Positions 45,856-56,305 of a DNA stretch of 64,000 bases are shown here, piece by piece. The first letter of the stretch is position 1, and each line of letters begins with the position of its first letter. The translations under genes and the position numbers were made by a program. The notes beneath the pieces were generated by a model, which worked only from the letters and a program-made list of their open reading frames with translations, was not told the DNA's origin and did not search any database. Where the stretch lies: positions 46,865 through 110,864 of the forward strand of contig NZ_JAAVVZ010000009.1 in assembly GCF_023910635.1 (NCBI RefSeq), written 5' to 3'. The DNA is from Sphingorhabdus sp. (GTDB lineage: Bacteria > Pseudomonadota > Alphaproteobacteria > Sphingomonadales > Sphingomonadaceae).

Positions 45856-48579
45856 ATCCGCTATCGGCGTATCGGTTACCGCGCCTTCGACTTCGGCACC
45901 GCTCTGAATGGAGGCGTCTGCATCATCCTCATCGCTCTCGTCAATCTTGGCCGCGCCGACCACATGTTCATTTTCGTCGACATTGAATAAGCGCACGCCG
46001 GCGGTTCCGCGACCCAAAACGCGCAAGCTGTCGAGCGGCATGCGGATCAATTTTGCCTGATCGGTGACGAGCATCAACTGATCACCCTTTGTCGCGGGGA
46101 AGCTGGCGACGACTGGGCCGTTGCGTTCGATATTGTCGATGTTGGTGATACCCTGGCCGCCACGTCCAGTGCGGCGATAGCCATAAGCCGATGACAATTT
46201 GCCATAGCCATTGGCGCAAACGGTAAGGATGAACTGCTCACGCTCCGCCAGTTCAGCGATGCGTTCGGCGGTCATGGTTGGCTCGCCTTCCTTCTCCGGT
46301 TTCCAAGGGGCAAAGCGCAGATAATCCTCACGCTCTTCGCCCGAAGTGCCAACGCGTTTGAGGATCGACAGCGAGATAACGGCGTCGCCCTGACCAAGCT
46401 TCATGGCGCGCACACCCGTGGATGCGCGGCTTTGGAATTCGCGGATATCGTCTGCGGCAAAGCGGATCGCTTTACCATAGCGGCTTGCGAGCAGGATATC
46501 GTCCTCAGCGCTTAGCAGTTCAACGCCGATCAATTTGTCGTCGGCATCGTCGCCTTCGAACTTCATCGCAATTTTGCCGTTGCTTGGGACATTGGCAAAG
46601 GCGTCCATGCTGTTGCGACGGGCATAGCCCTTTGACGTCGCAAATACGACGCTCAGGCCACCCCATTCGGCTTCATCCTCGGGCAAGGTCAAAACATTGG
46701 AAATGACTTCGCCTTCGCCCAATGGCAGCAAGTTGACCATGGGCCGACCGCGCGTTGACGGACCGCCTTCGGGCAGCTTCCACACCTTCAGGCGATAGAC
46801 CTTACCGATGTTGGAGAAGAACAATACCGGCGTATGCGTGCTGGTTACGAACAATTCGGTAACGGCATCCTCGTCCTTCGTCGCCATACCGGCGCGGCCC
46901 TTGCCACCACGGTTTTGGGCGCGGAATATCGCCAAAGCGGTACGTTTGATGTAACCGCCATGGGTGACGGTAACGACCATTTCCTCACGCTCCATAAGGT
47001 CTTCGTCGTCCAAGCCATCCCAGCTTGCGGTGATTTCGCACAGGCGCGGGGTGGAAAATTCTGCGTCAATCGCAACCAATTCGTTGCGCAACACCGCATA
47101 CAGCTTTGTGCGATCGCCCAAAACTGCGAGAAATTCTGCTATGCTTTCGGCAAGCCCCTGAAGTTCCCTGCCGATTTCGTCACGACCAAGTGCCGTCAGG
47201 CGATGCAGGCGCAATTCAAGAATGGCGCGAACCTGCAGTTCGGACAATTGGTAGCTGTCGCCGGTAATCTCGGTTTCGACGGCTTCCACCAATTTGATGT
47301 AGGACGCGATTTCGGCGATTGGCCATTTGCGCGCAATCAATGCCGCGCGCGCTTCGGCGGGGCTGGCGGAACCACGAATGATTCGCACGACTTCGTCCAA
47401 ATTGGTGACCGCAACGACAAGGCCAAGTAACAAATGCGCGCGTTCGCGGGCCTTGTTCAGCTCAAACTTCGTTCGGCGGGTAATCACCTCTTCACGGAAC
47501 CGAATGAAAGATTCGATGATGTCACGCAGGTTCAAGACTTCGGGTCGGCCGCCACGAATGGCCAGCATATTGGCGGGGAAGCTCGATTGCGCCTGCGTGT
47601 GGCGCCACAATTGGTTGAGGACAACGTCGGTGGTCGCGTCACGCTTTAGGTCGATAACAATGCGCACGCCCTTGCGGCTCGATTCATCGCGGATGTCGGA
47701 CACGCCCTCAATACGCTTGTCCTTTGCGGCTTCGGCGATTTTCTCGACAAGGCCGGACTTGCCCACTTGAAACGGAATGCTGGTGAGGACGATGGAGCGG
47801 CGGTCGCCTTTTCCTTCCTCAATCTCATGCCGCGCGCGTTGCATGATGGAGCCCTTGCCATCACGATAGGCCGCACGTGCGCCGCCAGTGCCGAGTATGA
47901 GCGGACCTGTTGGAAAATCGGGGGCAGGGACGATTTCGATAAGTTCGTCGATGGTGATGGCGGGATTGTCGATATAGGCCAAGCATGCCTTGATTACTTC
48001 GCCCAGATTATGCGGCGGGATGTTGGTCGCCATGCCAACGGCAATACCGCCCGCGCCATTGACCAACAGGTTCGGGAAACGCGCGGGCAGAACCTGCGGC
48101 TCTTCACGGCTGCCGTCATAATTGGGTTGGAAATCAACCGTGTCCTTATCAAGATCATCCAAAAGCGCGTTGGCGACCTTGTTCAACCGCGCCTCGGTGT
48201 AGCGCATCGATGCTGGCGGATCGGGGTCCATCGAACCGAAGTTGCCCTGACCATCGATCAACGGCACGCGCATCGACCAATCTTGAGTCATACGCGCCAG
48301 TGCGTCGTAAATCGCGCTGTCGCCATGCGGGTGATAATTGCCCATCACATCGCCGACGATCTTCGCCGATTTGCGATAGGGCCGCCCGGCGACAAAACCG
48401 CCTTCTTGGCTGGCGAACAAAATCCGGCGGTGAACCGGCTTTAAACCGTCGCGCACATCGGGCAGGGCGCGCGATACAATGACCGACATCGCATAATCGA
48501 GATAGCTCGACTTCATTTCATCGACAATGTCGACGGGAGAAATGTCCGATGGGTCCAAGGTAACTGTGTCGTCGGTCAC
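45853..48579 (-). CDS. gyrA: DNA gyrase subunit A
   Basis: 908 residues. The catalytic Tyr lies in '[13 protein letters not shown]', and the quinolone-resistance region reads '[18 protein letters not shown]' with Ser and Asp at the classic 83/87 positions, the wild-type (sensitive) state. Six C-terminal blades follow with a GyrA box-like '[14 protein letters not shown]'. An acidic tail ends the protein ('[20 protein letters not shown]'). Gyrase introduces negative supercoils with GyrB. Its stop is embedded in a 21-bp tandem repeat array. Confidence 0.98.
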   Translation of the reverse strand: MTDDTVTLDPSDISPVDIVDEMKSSYLDYAMSVIVSRALPDVRDGLKPVHRRILFASQEGGFVAGRPYRKSAKIVGDVMGNYHPHGDSAIYDALARMTQDWSMRVPLIDGQGNFGSMDPDPPASMRYTEARLNKVANALLDDLDKDTVDFQPNYDGSREEPQVLPARFPNLLVNGAGGIAVGMATNIPPHNLGEVIKACLAYIDNPAITIDELIEIVPAPDFPTGPLILGTGGARAAYRDGKGSIMQRARHEIEEGKGDRRSIVLTSIPFQVGKSGLVEKIAEAAKDKRIEGVSDIRDESSRKGVRIVIDLKRDATTDVVLNQLWRHTQAQSSFPANMLAIRGGRPEVLNLRDIIESFIRFREEVITRRTKFELNKARERAHLLLGLVVAVTNLDEVVRIIRGSASPAEARAALIARKWPIAEIASYIKLVEAVETEITGDSYQLSELQVRAILELRLHRLTALGRDEIGRELQGLAESIAEFLAVLGDRTKLYAVLRNELVAIDAEFSTPRLCEITASWDGLDDEDLMEREEMVVTVTHGGYIKRTALAIFRAQNRGGKGRAGMATKDEDAVTELFVTSTHTPVLFFSNIGKVYRLKVWKLPEGGPSTRGRPMVNLLPLGEGEVISNVLTLPEDEAEWGGLSVVFATSKGYARRNSMDAFANVPSNGKIAMKFEGDDADDKLIGVELLSAEDDILLASRYGKAIRFAADDIREFQSRASTGVRAMKLGQGDAVISLSILKRVGTSGEEREDYLRFAPWKPEKEGEPTMTAERIAELAEREQFILTVCANGYGKLSSAYGYRRTGRGGQGITNIDNIERNGPVVASFPATKGDQLMLVTDQAKLIRMPLDSLRVLGRGTAGVRLFNVDENEHVVGAAKIDESDEDDADASIQSGAEVEGAVTDTPIAD

Positions 48580-48706
48580 GCCGCGATAATCCTTATATTT
48601 TCATGAACCACGGACCCTAGACCCAACGCGCCGAAATGGCCACATGCGACTGCCCTAATTGCGCGGTTTTCACCAGCTTATCCACAGATTCACAGCTTGG
48701 CGGCGG

Positions 48707-49402
48707 TTAGGGTGCTATCAGGCTTGCGTCATATGCGAAAATTTGCCCGCTTTGTTCCGGTTTCAGACCATGGAGCGTGGCAAGCATGTCCCCGGCAGCC
48801 CGTGTGGGGGTGAAGCGTTCATGGGCAGGATTGCCTTTGAACGGGGCGCTGAGCGCCGTCTCGACGGTGCCGGGATGAAGGCCGACGACAACGGATTGCG
48901 GATTTTTGCGTTGCCATTCGATAGCGATATTGCGGATAAACATATTCAGTGCGGATTTTGATGCACGATAGCTGTGCCATCCACCCAAGCGATTATCTGA
49001 GATGCTGCCCACCCGCGCGGACAAGGCCGCAAAGCAGATCGGGCCTTGCTTGGCCATGATAGGCAGGAAATGTTTGGCGACGAGCGCAGGCCCGACCGCG
49101 TTGATGCGGAAGTTTTCCATCATCCAGTCAGGATCGAGCTCGCGAAGGCTCTTCTCTGGGCCGTTTTGGGCTGAATGCAGTAGGCCGGTCGCCACAATGA
49201 CCAAGCTTATGGGAGGATGTGCACCCGTGAGAGAACCGGCGGCGGCCGCAATGCTGGCCTCGTTCGCTATATCTAAGGGCGTGGCGCTCTCCCGGTGAAA
49301 CCGGATGACCTGGGCATAATTTGGATCATTTTCCAAAAGTTCTGCCAGCGCGGCCCCAATGCCACCACGCGCACCAATGATCACTGCACTGCTTTCATCC
49401 AC
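48707..49402 (-). CDS. Short-chain dehydrogenase/reductase
   Basis: 231 residues, a Rossmann SDR with 'VIIGARGGIGAALAELLE' cofactor motif, 'VIVATGLLH', catalytic Ser in 'CFAALSARVGSIS' and 'YRASK' (YxxxK). It resembles the CsgA-like subgroup of short SDRs. The substrate is unknown. It lies alone between gyrA and a divergent TPR protein. Confidence 0.9.
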   Translation of the reverse strand: MDESSAVIIGARGGIGAALAELLENDPNYAQVIRFHRESATPLDIANEASIAAAAGSLTGAHPPISLVIVATGLLHSAQNGPEKSLRELDPDWMMENFRINAVGPALVAKHFLPIMAKQGPICFAALSARVGSISDNRLGGWHSYRASKSALNMFIRNIAIEWQRKNPQSVVVGLHPGTVETALSAPFKGNPAHERFTPTRAAGDMLATLHGLKPEQSGQIFAYDASLIAP

Positions 49403-49530
49403 TTGTTTTTTGCTCCGGTTCGTTCAACGGGAATTCATGCAATGGCGCTATGGCAATTGCACAGACGATAGCAAGGTCCTATGAACCAAGTTTTAGCAGG
49501 TCCAAGGCTCAATAATTTGCGGAGAGTTAC

Positions 49531-50859
49531 ATGAAACTGGTTTCAAAATTTGCCCTCGCTTTGTCGTTGGTAGCGGTATCAGCTGCGCCTGCCGCATTTG
49601 CGCAGTCCAATGAAAAGCCTAAGAAGGACAAAAAGGGCAAGGAAGCGGCCGCAGCGCCAAAGAAAAATTACTCCAAACCTTTCATCGCCGCTTATGTCCC
49701 CGTGGCAGATTTGTTAAACAAAACCAAGGATGCCGCAGCTGCCAAGGCAGAATTTCCAAAGGTTGTTGCTGCTATTGGCAATGACGATGACCGATACGAA
49801 GCAGGCATATTGGCCATTAATATCGGCGCAGGGTTGAAGGATCTGGCGTTTCAGGAGCAGGGCATCGATTTGTTGATTGCATCGGCGTCAACCCCTGCCG
49901 ATTTGAAGAGGGAATACACGTTTCGTAAGGGTGCCATTGCATATGATAGCAAGAGATTTGCGGATGCCGAAAAAAATATGCTCGACGCCTATAATTTGGG
50001 GCACCGCGCTAACAATATCGAATTTTTGATTTCAAACGCCATGTCGCAGCAAAACAAAGAGGCTGAGGCAATTGCATGGATTGGTAAGGCGATTGATGCC
50101 AGCAAGGCAGCGGGCCCTGTGAACAAGACTTATCTCGTGCGTGCTGCCGTCTTGTCCGCTAAGGCGAAGAATTACGCAGGCGCAGCCAATTTCTACAAGG
50201 ATTTGATCATCGCCGAAAATAACCCGGATTATTGGCATGATGCGCTTGCATTTTTTGACCGCTCGCGGGACTTCAATCCAGAAGAAACACTCGACATCTT
50301 GCGCTTGATGCGCGCCACCGATGGTCTCCGCTTCCAACAGGAATATTCCGCATATCTCGACAGCCTCAGCTATATCGGTGTGCGTTACCCGGCAGAAGCG
50401 GTTTCCTTGCTGGACGAAGGTTTCGCCAAGGGGTTGATCTCGCGCAACAATGTGACATTCAGCGAGCGATACAACGAAGCTAAGGGGCGTCTCGCGGAAG
50501 ATACGCGCACGCTGGCCGGAACAATCGCGCCTGCCAAGGCAAGTCCGAAGGGTATGCTGGCATCACTTACTGGCGACTCCTTTTTCTCGCACAAGGATTA
50601 TAAGACCGCGAAGGACCTGTATGAATCGGCGTTGAGCAAGGCACCTGTTCTGGACAAGGACGGCGTCGACCAGACCGACCGCACGCGCTTCCGTCTTGCG
50701 ATGTCCAAGACGATGCTTGGCGATTATGCCGGTGCGAAGGCTGAATTTGATATGGTCACGGGCGCGAACCGTAAGGCAATCGCCGAATATTGGGTGGCAT
50801 TCATCACCCATCGGGCAAATGCCACGGCAACGCCGGCTGCGACTGCGCCAGTCTCCTGA
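49531..50859 (+). CDS. Secreted TPR-like repeat protein
   Basis: 442 residues. A signal peptide is clear ('MKLVSKFALALSLVAVSAAPAAFAQ', cut after AFA), then a Lys-rich stretch ('NEKPKKDKKGKEAAAAPKKN'). The rest is helical with tetratricopeptide-like repeats, for example 'FADAEKNMLDAYNLGHRANN', 'AKNYAGAANFYKDLI' and 'HKDYKTAKDLYESALSKAP'. It probably acts as a periplasmic scaffold; no partner is known. GGAGAG precedes the ATG. A strong terminator follows at 50884. Confidence 0.82.
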   Translation: MKLVSKFALALSLVAVSAAPAAFAQSNEKPKKDKKGKEAAAAPKKNYSKPFIAAYVPVADLLNKTKDAAAAKAEFPKVVAAIGNDDDRYEAGILAINIGAGLKDLAFQEQGIDLLIASASTPADLKREYTFRKGAIAYDSKRFADAEKNMLDAYNLGHRANNIEFLISNAMSQQNKEAEAIAWIGKAIDASKAAGPVNKTYLVRAAVLSAKAKNYAGAANFYKDLIIAENNPDYWHDALAFFDRSRDFNPEETLDILRLMRATDGLRFQQEYSAYLDSLSYIGVRYPAEAVSLLDEGFAKGLISRNNVTFSERYNEAKGRLAEDTRTLAGTIAPAKASPKGMLASLTGDSFFSHKDYKTAKDLYESALSKAPVLDKDGVDQTDRTRFRLAMSKTMLGDYAGAKAEFDMVTGANRKAIAEYWVAFITHRANATATPAATAPVS

Positions 50860-50883
50860 GATTTGGTCAGATAAAGAAAAATG

Positions 50884-50909
50884 GGGCCCGCGCAATCGGG
50901 CCCTTTTTT
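50884..50909. terminator. Bidirectional terminator
   Basis: GGGCCCG (50884-50890) pairs with CGGGCCC (50897-50903), followed by six T on the plus strand; the minus strand gives CATTTTTC after the same stem. It serves the TPR gene and the convergent Lrp gene, whose stop codon overlaps the T run. Confidence 0.8.
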
Positions 50910-51384
50910 ATGCCTGGGGAATAGGGACGCCGGGCTCGTCTTTGGCCGTGCGGATCGTCAACGATGTTTTGACGCTGCTCACATTGGGTGCCGACGTTAG
51001 TTTTGAGGTCAAAAATTCCTGAAATGACTGAAGATCGCGTGCTACAATCTTCAAAATAAAGTCTATTTCTCCATTGAGCATGTGACACTCACGCACATCT
51101 GGTAATGCGCGGACATGTTGTTCAAACGCCTTTAGGTCATCTTCAGCCTGGCTTTTCAGGCTGACCATGGCGAAAACGGTAATGGTGTAGCCCAACGCGC
51201 TTGCGTCCACATCGGCATGATAGGATTTGATCGTGCCCGATTGTTCGAGCGCACGCATACGTCGTAAACAAGGGGGCGCGGTCAGTCCCACCTTAGTAGC
51301 GAGTTCAACATTGGTTATGCGACCGTCGGCCTGCAATTCGGCCAAAAGCTTCATATCTATCGCGTCAAGGTTCGTATTGGCCAT
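50908..51384 (-). CDS. Lrp/AsnC-family transcriptional regulator
   Basis: 158 residues. N-terminal winged helix: 'LDAIDMKLLAELQADGRITN', 'VELATKVGLTAPPCLRRMRA'. C-terminal RAM/effector domain: 'GYTITVFAMVSLKSQAED', 'VRECHMLNGEIDFILKIVARD'. Such proteins sense amino acids and control their metabolism. Start ATG 51384 fits the family; a longer form from 51441 is unlikely. It is divergent from the atypical histidine kinase gene. Confidence 0.93.
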   Translation of the reverse strand: MANTNLDAIDMKLLAELQADGRITNVELATKVGLTAPPCLRRMRALEQSGTIKSYHADVDASALGYTITVFAMVSLKSQAEDDLKAFEQHVRALPDVRECHMLNGEIDFILKIVARDLQSFQEFLTSKLTSAPNVSSVKTSLTIRTAKDEPGVPIPQA

Positions 51385-51548
51385 GATCTGGTAATTTCCA
51401 TTTCTATTTCGCCGTATGCTTATAATATAATTATGTCGCATTGCAATTGTCCCATAGTGTGACGCCTTAAAATTGCGGCTTTCGCGCTGCCGAAATCGGG
51501 TTTATCGCGCGGATATTGCGGGTATCGGTCCACTGGGAATGAACATCA

Positions 51549-53144
51549 TTGCGTTTTGACGATCGTCTTGAAACCACCTTGCGTCAGACCGATGATGAGG
51601 GCTTGGGCCTGTCTGCCAAATGGCAGCAGCTGGTGGATATACTCGCACAGAATGCTCAGGATTTTGATCCGGACTTGGTTGTACTTGGATTGCAAAAAGT
51701 GCGGCAGTTCATGGGTGCTGTTCCAGCCGACATTCGCGAACAATGTGTTCGTGCGTTAGCAGGGCGGCTTCAATCCGTGCCCTTGATGTTGTTGTTATCC
51801 GGCGATGTCCCCGCTGTTGCATCGGCTGCGATCCAAGGGGCCTTATTGGATGATCACGAATGGGCAGAGATTGTTCCGCAATTATCGACGCGGGCCATTG
51901 GGTTTTTACAGAACCGTCGCGATCTTGGCCCCATGACTTTGCGCGCCTTGGCGCAATGGTCTTCGGCTGACCTTGTGCAGCCGGACGAAGCTGTTGATCC
52001 ATCCACGCCTAAGGTCATATCAGCACCCGTCGCTACCGCGTTGGAAGCATCAGCATCGGATCAGCGCCAAGAAGAGCATTTCGATGTTACGATTGACCCC
52101 GTCGATCTGATCCGATTTGAGGCAGATGAATATGGGACAATTTGCTGGGTAGAAGGTGCGCCGTTGGGCGCCATAGTCGGCGTAGATATCGCTGAACCTG
52201 CTTTTGACGATGGTCCGGGGCCAGATGCCTATGGAGCAGCAGCCTTCCGGCAGAAAATGCCGCTGGAAAATGCGCGCATGCGGCTGTGTGGCGCTCCTGC
52301 CATTGCTGGCGATTGGCGCATAAACGCCGTGCCGTTTTTCGATGGCGTGAGCGGGCGCTTTAATGGCTATCGGGGTGTTTTGCGTCGGCCCAACCTCTCC
52401 GAAACTGCGGTAATTGCCGAAAGCTACGCCGATGAGGCCGAGCATATTCAGCAGCTTTTGCACGAGCTACGCACACCATTAAACGCCATCATCGGTTTTT
52501 CCGAGATCATCGAACAGCAGCTTTTTGGTCCCGTGACGGAAGATTATCGCATATTGGCGGGCAACATCCTGCATGATGCAGAACGCTTGCTGTCTGGCTT
52601 TGACGACCTGTCTATGGCGGCGACTATCGAAACCGGAACTTATGTTGCCGAAGAGGGGGTAACGGAATGTGAGTGGCTTTCGCAAAAACTGGCTGAACGC
52701 TTGCATGGCCTGACTGATTTGCTTCGGGTCAGGCTCAACCTTGTCCAAGCCCACCCGGTCCTGCCGTTTGCGGTAGACCACCAAACGGCAGAGCGCCTGT
52801 TTTCGCGTTTGTTGTCGGCGGTAATTATTGGTTGTGAACCCGGCGAAGTGCTTGATGGTTGTTTCCGAACGGAGTTGGGCCTTAATGCGACCAACCGATT
52901 TGTGCTAACTTTGCCTGAGAAACTGCGCGACCTTAATGCAAGCGAACTTTTCGGTTCAGGATCAGGATCGATTGACGATAATGATGCGGCGCCTTTGCTT
53001 GGTCTGGGTTTCTCCTTGCGGCTTGTGCGCAGCCTCGCGCGAAGTTTTGGCGGGGATTTAAGATTTTCTCATCAAGCGCTCATCGTGTCCTTCCCAGCCG
53101 TAAGCGACAGTAGGTTAAATTACAAAAACGAAGAGCGGGAATGA
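51549..53144 (+). CDS. Histidine-kinase-like protein with degenerate ATPase domain
   Basis: 531 residues. The N-terminal 150 residues are helical and DUF2336/HEAT-like ('PADIREQCVRALAGRLQSVP'). A PAS-like middle follows, then a clear HisKA helix with 'LLHELRTPLNAIIGFSEIIE', keeping the phospho-acceptor His. The ATPase part is odd: the N-box position reads 'AERLFSRLLSAVIIG' without the usual Asn, and no DxGxG G1 motif is seen, only a G2-like 'LLGLGFSLRLVRSL'. It may accept or pass phosphoryl groups without being a normal kinase. The start is TTG 51549; no membrane segment. Confidence 0.75.
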   Translation: MRFDDRLETTLRQTDDEGLGLSAKWQQLVDILAQNAQDFDPDLVVLGLQKVRQFMGAVPADIREQCVRALAGRLQSVPLMLLLSGDVPAVASAAIQGALLDDHEWAEIVPQLSTRAIGFLQNRRDLGPMTLRALAQWSSADLVQPDEAVDPSTPKVISAPVATALEASASDQRQEEHFDVTIDPVDLIRFEADEYGTICWVEGAPLGAIVGVDIAEPAFDDGPGPDAYGAAAFRQKMPLENARMRLCGAPAIAGDWRINAVPFFDGVSGRFNGYRGVLRRPNLSETAVIAESYADEAEHIQQLLHELRTPLNAIIGFSEIIEQQLFGPVTEDYRILAGNILHDAERLLSGFDDLSMAATIETGTYVAEEGVTECEWLSQKLAERLHGLTDLLRVRLNLVQAHPVLPFAVDHQTAERLFSRLLSAVIIGCEPGEVLDGCFRTELGLNATNRFVLTLPEKLRDLNASELFGSGSGSIDDNDAAPLLGLGFSLRLVRSLARSFGGDLRFSHQALIVSFPAVSDSRLNYKNEERE

Positions 53145-53250
53145 ACAAAAATAAGATTGCCAACCAAATTGCGTCTTTTATGTAAGATAAAGACTTGCGT
53201 ATTCTCCCAAAGTTCGGCTATCCGCCCGCAGGTAGTTGGCGAGCCGGTCA

Positions 53251-53327
53251 GGGCCTGTAGCTCAGTTGGTTAGAGCTGGCCGCTCATAACGGCTAGGTCG
53301 GGGGTTCGAGTCCCTCCGGGCCCACCA
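53251..53327 (+). tRNA. tRNA with CAT anticodon, probably tRNA-Ile2
   Basis: 77 bases including CCA. Acceptor GGGCCTG pairs with CGGGCCC, and the anticodon loop is CTCATAA. The acceptor and anticodon stem (GCCG/CGGC) look more like the lysidine-modified isoleucine tRNA than elongator Met; initiator features are absent. Confidence 0.85.
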
Positions 53328-53392
53328 GCCTCGCATCGCGAAGTTGGCAGGCAGCCAGCCGCGCGGACATTGTTATACCAGTGATCCCATGT

Positions 53393-53472
<80 letters not shown>

Positions 53473-53595
53473 TGCAAAAAAACTGATTAAAAAGCACGAA
53501 AAACCGACATTCTTGGTTGTCGTTGAGAAGTGACCCGTTATTTTCACTGAGAAGTGACCCGGGTGGTTGTTATATCCCGCATTGCGGGTTTTGGG

Positions 53596-54375
53596 TTAAG
53601 AGGCTGGTTTTTCCTTTCTGTTTTTGGGCGCTGCGGCACTGGCGCGGAAGCGGAAGCTGTCATTCCCGGTCTCAAGGGTGTGGCAGTGGTGCGTAAGCCG
53701 ATCGAGCAAAGCGGTCGTCATCTTGGCATCACCGAACACACCGCCCCATTCGCTGAACGATAGATTGGTGGTGATGATGACGCTGGTCTGCTCATAAAGC
53801 TTGGAGAGCAGATGGAACAGCAGCGCGCCGCCTGATGGACTGAACGGCAGATAGCCTAACTCATCGAGAATGACGAGATCAAGGCGCAGCAGGCGCTCGG
53901 CAACCTGGCCAGCTTTATTCATAGCCTTTTCCTGTTCCAGCGCATTGACCAGATCAACCGTGGAGAAGAAGCGGACCTTTTTGCGGTGATGCTCGACAGC
54001 CTGTACGCCAAGTGCTGTAGCCATATGGCTTTTGCCTGTCCCGGGACCGCCGATCATTACGATATTGTCGGCACCGTCTATAAAATCTCCACGATGGAGC
54101 TGACGGATGAGGGCTTCATTCACCTCGCTGGCTGCAAAGTCGAACCCGGCCAGATTCTTGTAGGCCGGGAACCGGGCTGCCTTGATGTGGTAAGCGATGG
54201 ATATGACCTCGCGTTCGGTCATCTCCGCCTTGAGCAGCTGCGAGAGGATCGGCACAGCCGCTTCGAACGCAGGGGCACCCTGTTCGATCAGGTCGCTGAC
54301 GGGGCCAGCCATGCCGTACATCTTGAGGCCGCGTAGCATGACCACGATCGCAGCGCTGGCGGGATCATGACGCAT
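53596..54375 (-). CDS. istB: IS21-family helper ATPase IstB
   Basis: 259 residues, AAA+ ATPase that assists transposition and target choice: Walker A '[18 protein letters not shown]', Walker B '[17 protein letters not shown]', sensor '[20 protein letters not shown]'. ATG 54375 overlaps the istA stop and has AAGGAGG just upstream, so it is preferred to an earlier start. Confidence 0.96.
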   Translation of the reverse strand: MRHDPASAAIVVMLRGLKMYGMAGPVSDLIEQGAPAFEAAVPILSQLLKAEMTEREVISIAYHIKAARFPAYKNLAGFDFAASEVNEALIRQLHRGDFIDGADNIVMIGGPGTGKSHMATALGVQAVEHHRKKVRFFSTVDLVNALEQEKAMNKAGQVAERLLRLDLVILDELGYLPFSPSGGALLFHLLSKLYEQTSVIITTNLSFSEWGGVFGDAKMTTALLDRLTHHCHTLETGNDSFRFRASAAAPKNRKEKPAS

Positions 54376-55903
54376 GACGCGCCTCCTTGTTCCGGAGGGC
54401 ATCGTAGCGCCCGACATTGGCTAGAGGCTCGCGCGCAAGGCGCAAAGCCTGTGGTGCATCTATAGGGGTTGGCGGGATCGCTTTGCCATCGGTCAAACGG
54501 TGCAGGATATTGAGAACATGGGTCTTGGTCGCCACCCCGGCATCAAGGGCAAGCTCGACCGCGCATAGCACGGCCTGCTCATCATGATGCAGCACAAGCG
54601 CCAGTATCTCGGCCATCTCCCTGTCGCCGCCAGGCCGCTTGAGGATCAGCCCCTGCAACTGCCGGAACGCTTGCGGTAGCTCGGTGAAGGGCGCCCCGTT
54701 ACGCAAGGCGCCAGGCTTGCGTTGGATTACTGCCAGATAGTGGCGCCAGTCATACACCGTTTGGCCTGGCAGATGATGCGAGCGCTCAATAATCCTAACA
54801 TGCTCGCACACGATCTGCCCTTCGGCAACAACAACGACCTGGTTCGGGTATATCCGCAGGCTTACCCGCTGGTTCGCAAACGATGCCGGCACGCTATAAC
54901 GGTTACGGTCAAAGTTCACGAGGCAGGTCGGGGATACCCGCTTGCTGTGTTCGACAAAGCCGTCGAAGATACGGCCCTGCGGCATCAAGCTGGCGACTTC
55001 CTCGGCATGCACATCAGCCACGGTACCAGGCAGGCTACCGTGCTTAATATACCCCCATTGCGCAATGCAATGTTCCTCCAGCCAAGCGTTCAGGGCATCG
55101 ATATTGGGGAAGCTGGGCCCAGAGGCACTAAGGGGCTGCCACAGCCGTCGCCGCGCATCCTGCACGTTCTTCTCGACCTGTCCTTTCTCCCACCCCGACG
55201 CCGGGTTACAGAAGTCTGCTTCAAACAGGTAATGGCTCGCCATAGCGGCAAAGCGCGCGTTGACCTGTCTGACTTTGCCCCGGCCAATGCGATCGACCGC
55301 CGTCCTCATATTGTCAAAAATACCCCGCTGGGGAACACCGCCCAGCACCCTGAACGCCTCAGCAAGCGCGTCGAACAGCATCTCGTGGGTCTGAAGTGGA
55401 TATGCCCGAACAATGAACGCCCGGCTGTGTGACAGCTTGGTAAGCGCTACCTGCAACTTGGTATGCCTGCCACCTATAATGGCCCAGTCTTCGCTCCAGT
55501 CGAACTGGAAGGCTTCACCCGCCGCAAACACCAAGGGCACAAAAGTGCCGCGCCCGCTGGTCTGCTGCTCGCGTTGGCGTTCAGCCTTCCAAGCGCGTAC
55601 AAAGGCTGCAACCCGCTCGTAAGAACCGTCATAGCCCAATACCAAAAGATCAGCGTGCATCTGCTTGGCCGTGCGCTTCTGCTTTCGCGACTTGCCAACC
55701 TCGATCCGCAGCCACCCCGACAGCATCTGTGCAAACGGATCGAGCTTGCTCGGCCGAACAGAGGCCCTGAATACCGGTTCTAACGTGTCTGTCCGCAAAT
55801 ACTTGCGGATCGTGTTCCGCGACAATCCTGTCCGCCGTACAATCTCACGGATCGGCATCCCTTGCCGAAAACGCCAACGACGTATCACACTCAATAAATC
55901 CAT
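54365..55903 (-). CDS. istA: IS21-family transposase IstA
   Basis: 512 residues. N-terminal helix-turn-helix ('[20 protein letters not shown]'), then a DDE integrase core with Asp in '[13 protein letters not shown]', Asp in '[13 protein letters not shown]' and Glu in '[12 protein letters not shown]', and the C-terminal '[19 protein letters not shown]' beta domain. It appears intact. Start ATG 55903 has GAGGAG eight bases upstream; GTG 55912 is an alternative. It cuts and joins the element ends with IstB. Confidence 0.96.
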   Translation of the reverse strand: MDLLSVIRRWRFRQGMPIREIVRRTGLSRNTIRKYLRTDTLEPVFRASVRPSKLDPFAQMLSGWLRIEVGKSRKQKRTAKQMHADLLVLGYDGSYERVAAFVRAWKAERQREQQTSGRGTFVPLVFAAGEAFQFDWSEDWAIIGGRHTKLQVALTKLSHSRAFIVRAYPLQTHEMLFDALAEAFRVLGGVPQRGIFDNMRTAVDRIGRGKVRQVNARFAAMASHYLFEADFCNPASGWEKGQVEKNVQDARRRLWQPLSASGPSFPNIDALNAWLEEHCIAQWGYIKHGSLPGTVADVHAEEVASLMPQGRIFDGFVEHSKRVSPTCLVNFDRNRYSVPASFANQRVSLRIYPNQVVVVAEGQIVCEHVRIIERSHHLPGQTVYDWRHYLAVIQRKPGALRNGAPFTELPQAFRQLQGLILKRPGGDREMAEILALVLHHDEQAVLCAVELALDAGVATKTHVLNILHRLTDGKAIPPTPIDAPQALRLAREPLANVGRYDALRNKEARHAS

Positions 55904-56008
55904 GTTTATCACTCCTCATCCCCCCAACCGGTCGGTCAGGGTGTGGTTCAAACATGGGTCAAATCTCAGTGAAAACTTATGCCGCTAACGGGTCACTTCT
56001 CAACGACA

Positions 56009-56305
56009 ATCAACACTGGAACAATGTAGTTTCCTACCTGTCCACTTTTGGCATCTTAATCGGCCGAAGTAGATATAAAAAGGAGCTAGCAGGCATGACA
56101 GGATTGCTCCCAAAAGCGGGCATTTACATCCATAAAATGCATCAAGGTTTGCGGTTTTCATGGAGGCCGACGCCATCTTAGGGGCGATATGTTCTGTTGT
56201 GCGGGGCCACTGCGGAATATTGCCGCACGGTCAGTGAACCGAGTGCACCCATCAATTTACGGGCCTTCATGCGTAAGTCAGTTTCATATGCTTGCTTTCA
56301 GGGTT
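56009..56305. other. Gap between the IS and the sucrose locus
   Basis: 297 bases without a convincing gene; only short frames without ribosome sites. This is the flank of the IS21 insertion and possibly the trailer of the sugar operon. Confidence 0.5.

Larger units (their letters stand above)
53518..56008 (-). mobile_element. Complete IS21-family insertion sequence
   Basis: 2491 bp bounded by inverted repeats TGTCGTTGAGAAGTGACCCG at the left and its complement at the right, with a second internal copy of GAGAAGTGACCCG near the left end, as is usual for IS21 multiple end repeats. It carries istA and istB in the standard overlapping order. I found no matching target duplication in the immediate flanks (TTGGT / ATCAA), so rearrangement or an older insertion is likely. 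Confidence 0.9.

Noticed and set aside
47767..48444. 225-codon open frame antisense to gyrA
   Set aside because: Shadow frame over the conserved breakage-reunion domain.
48676..48684. Perfect DnaA box (TTATCCACA) upstream of gyrA
   Set aside because: Single copy with no cluster, AT-rich unwinding region or dnaA/dnaN neighbours, so it does not support an origin.
54722..55432. 236-codon open frame antisense to istA
   Set aside because: Shadow of the transposase gene; no domain recognised.
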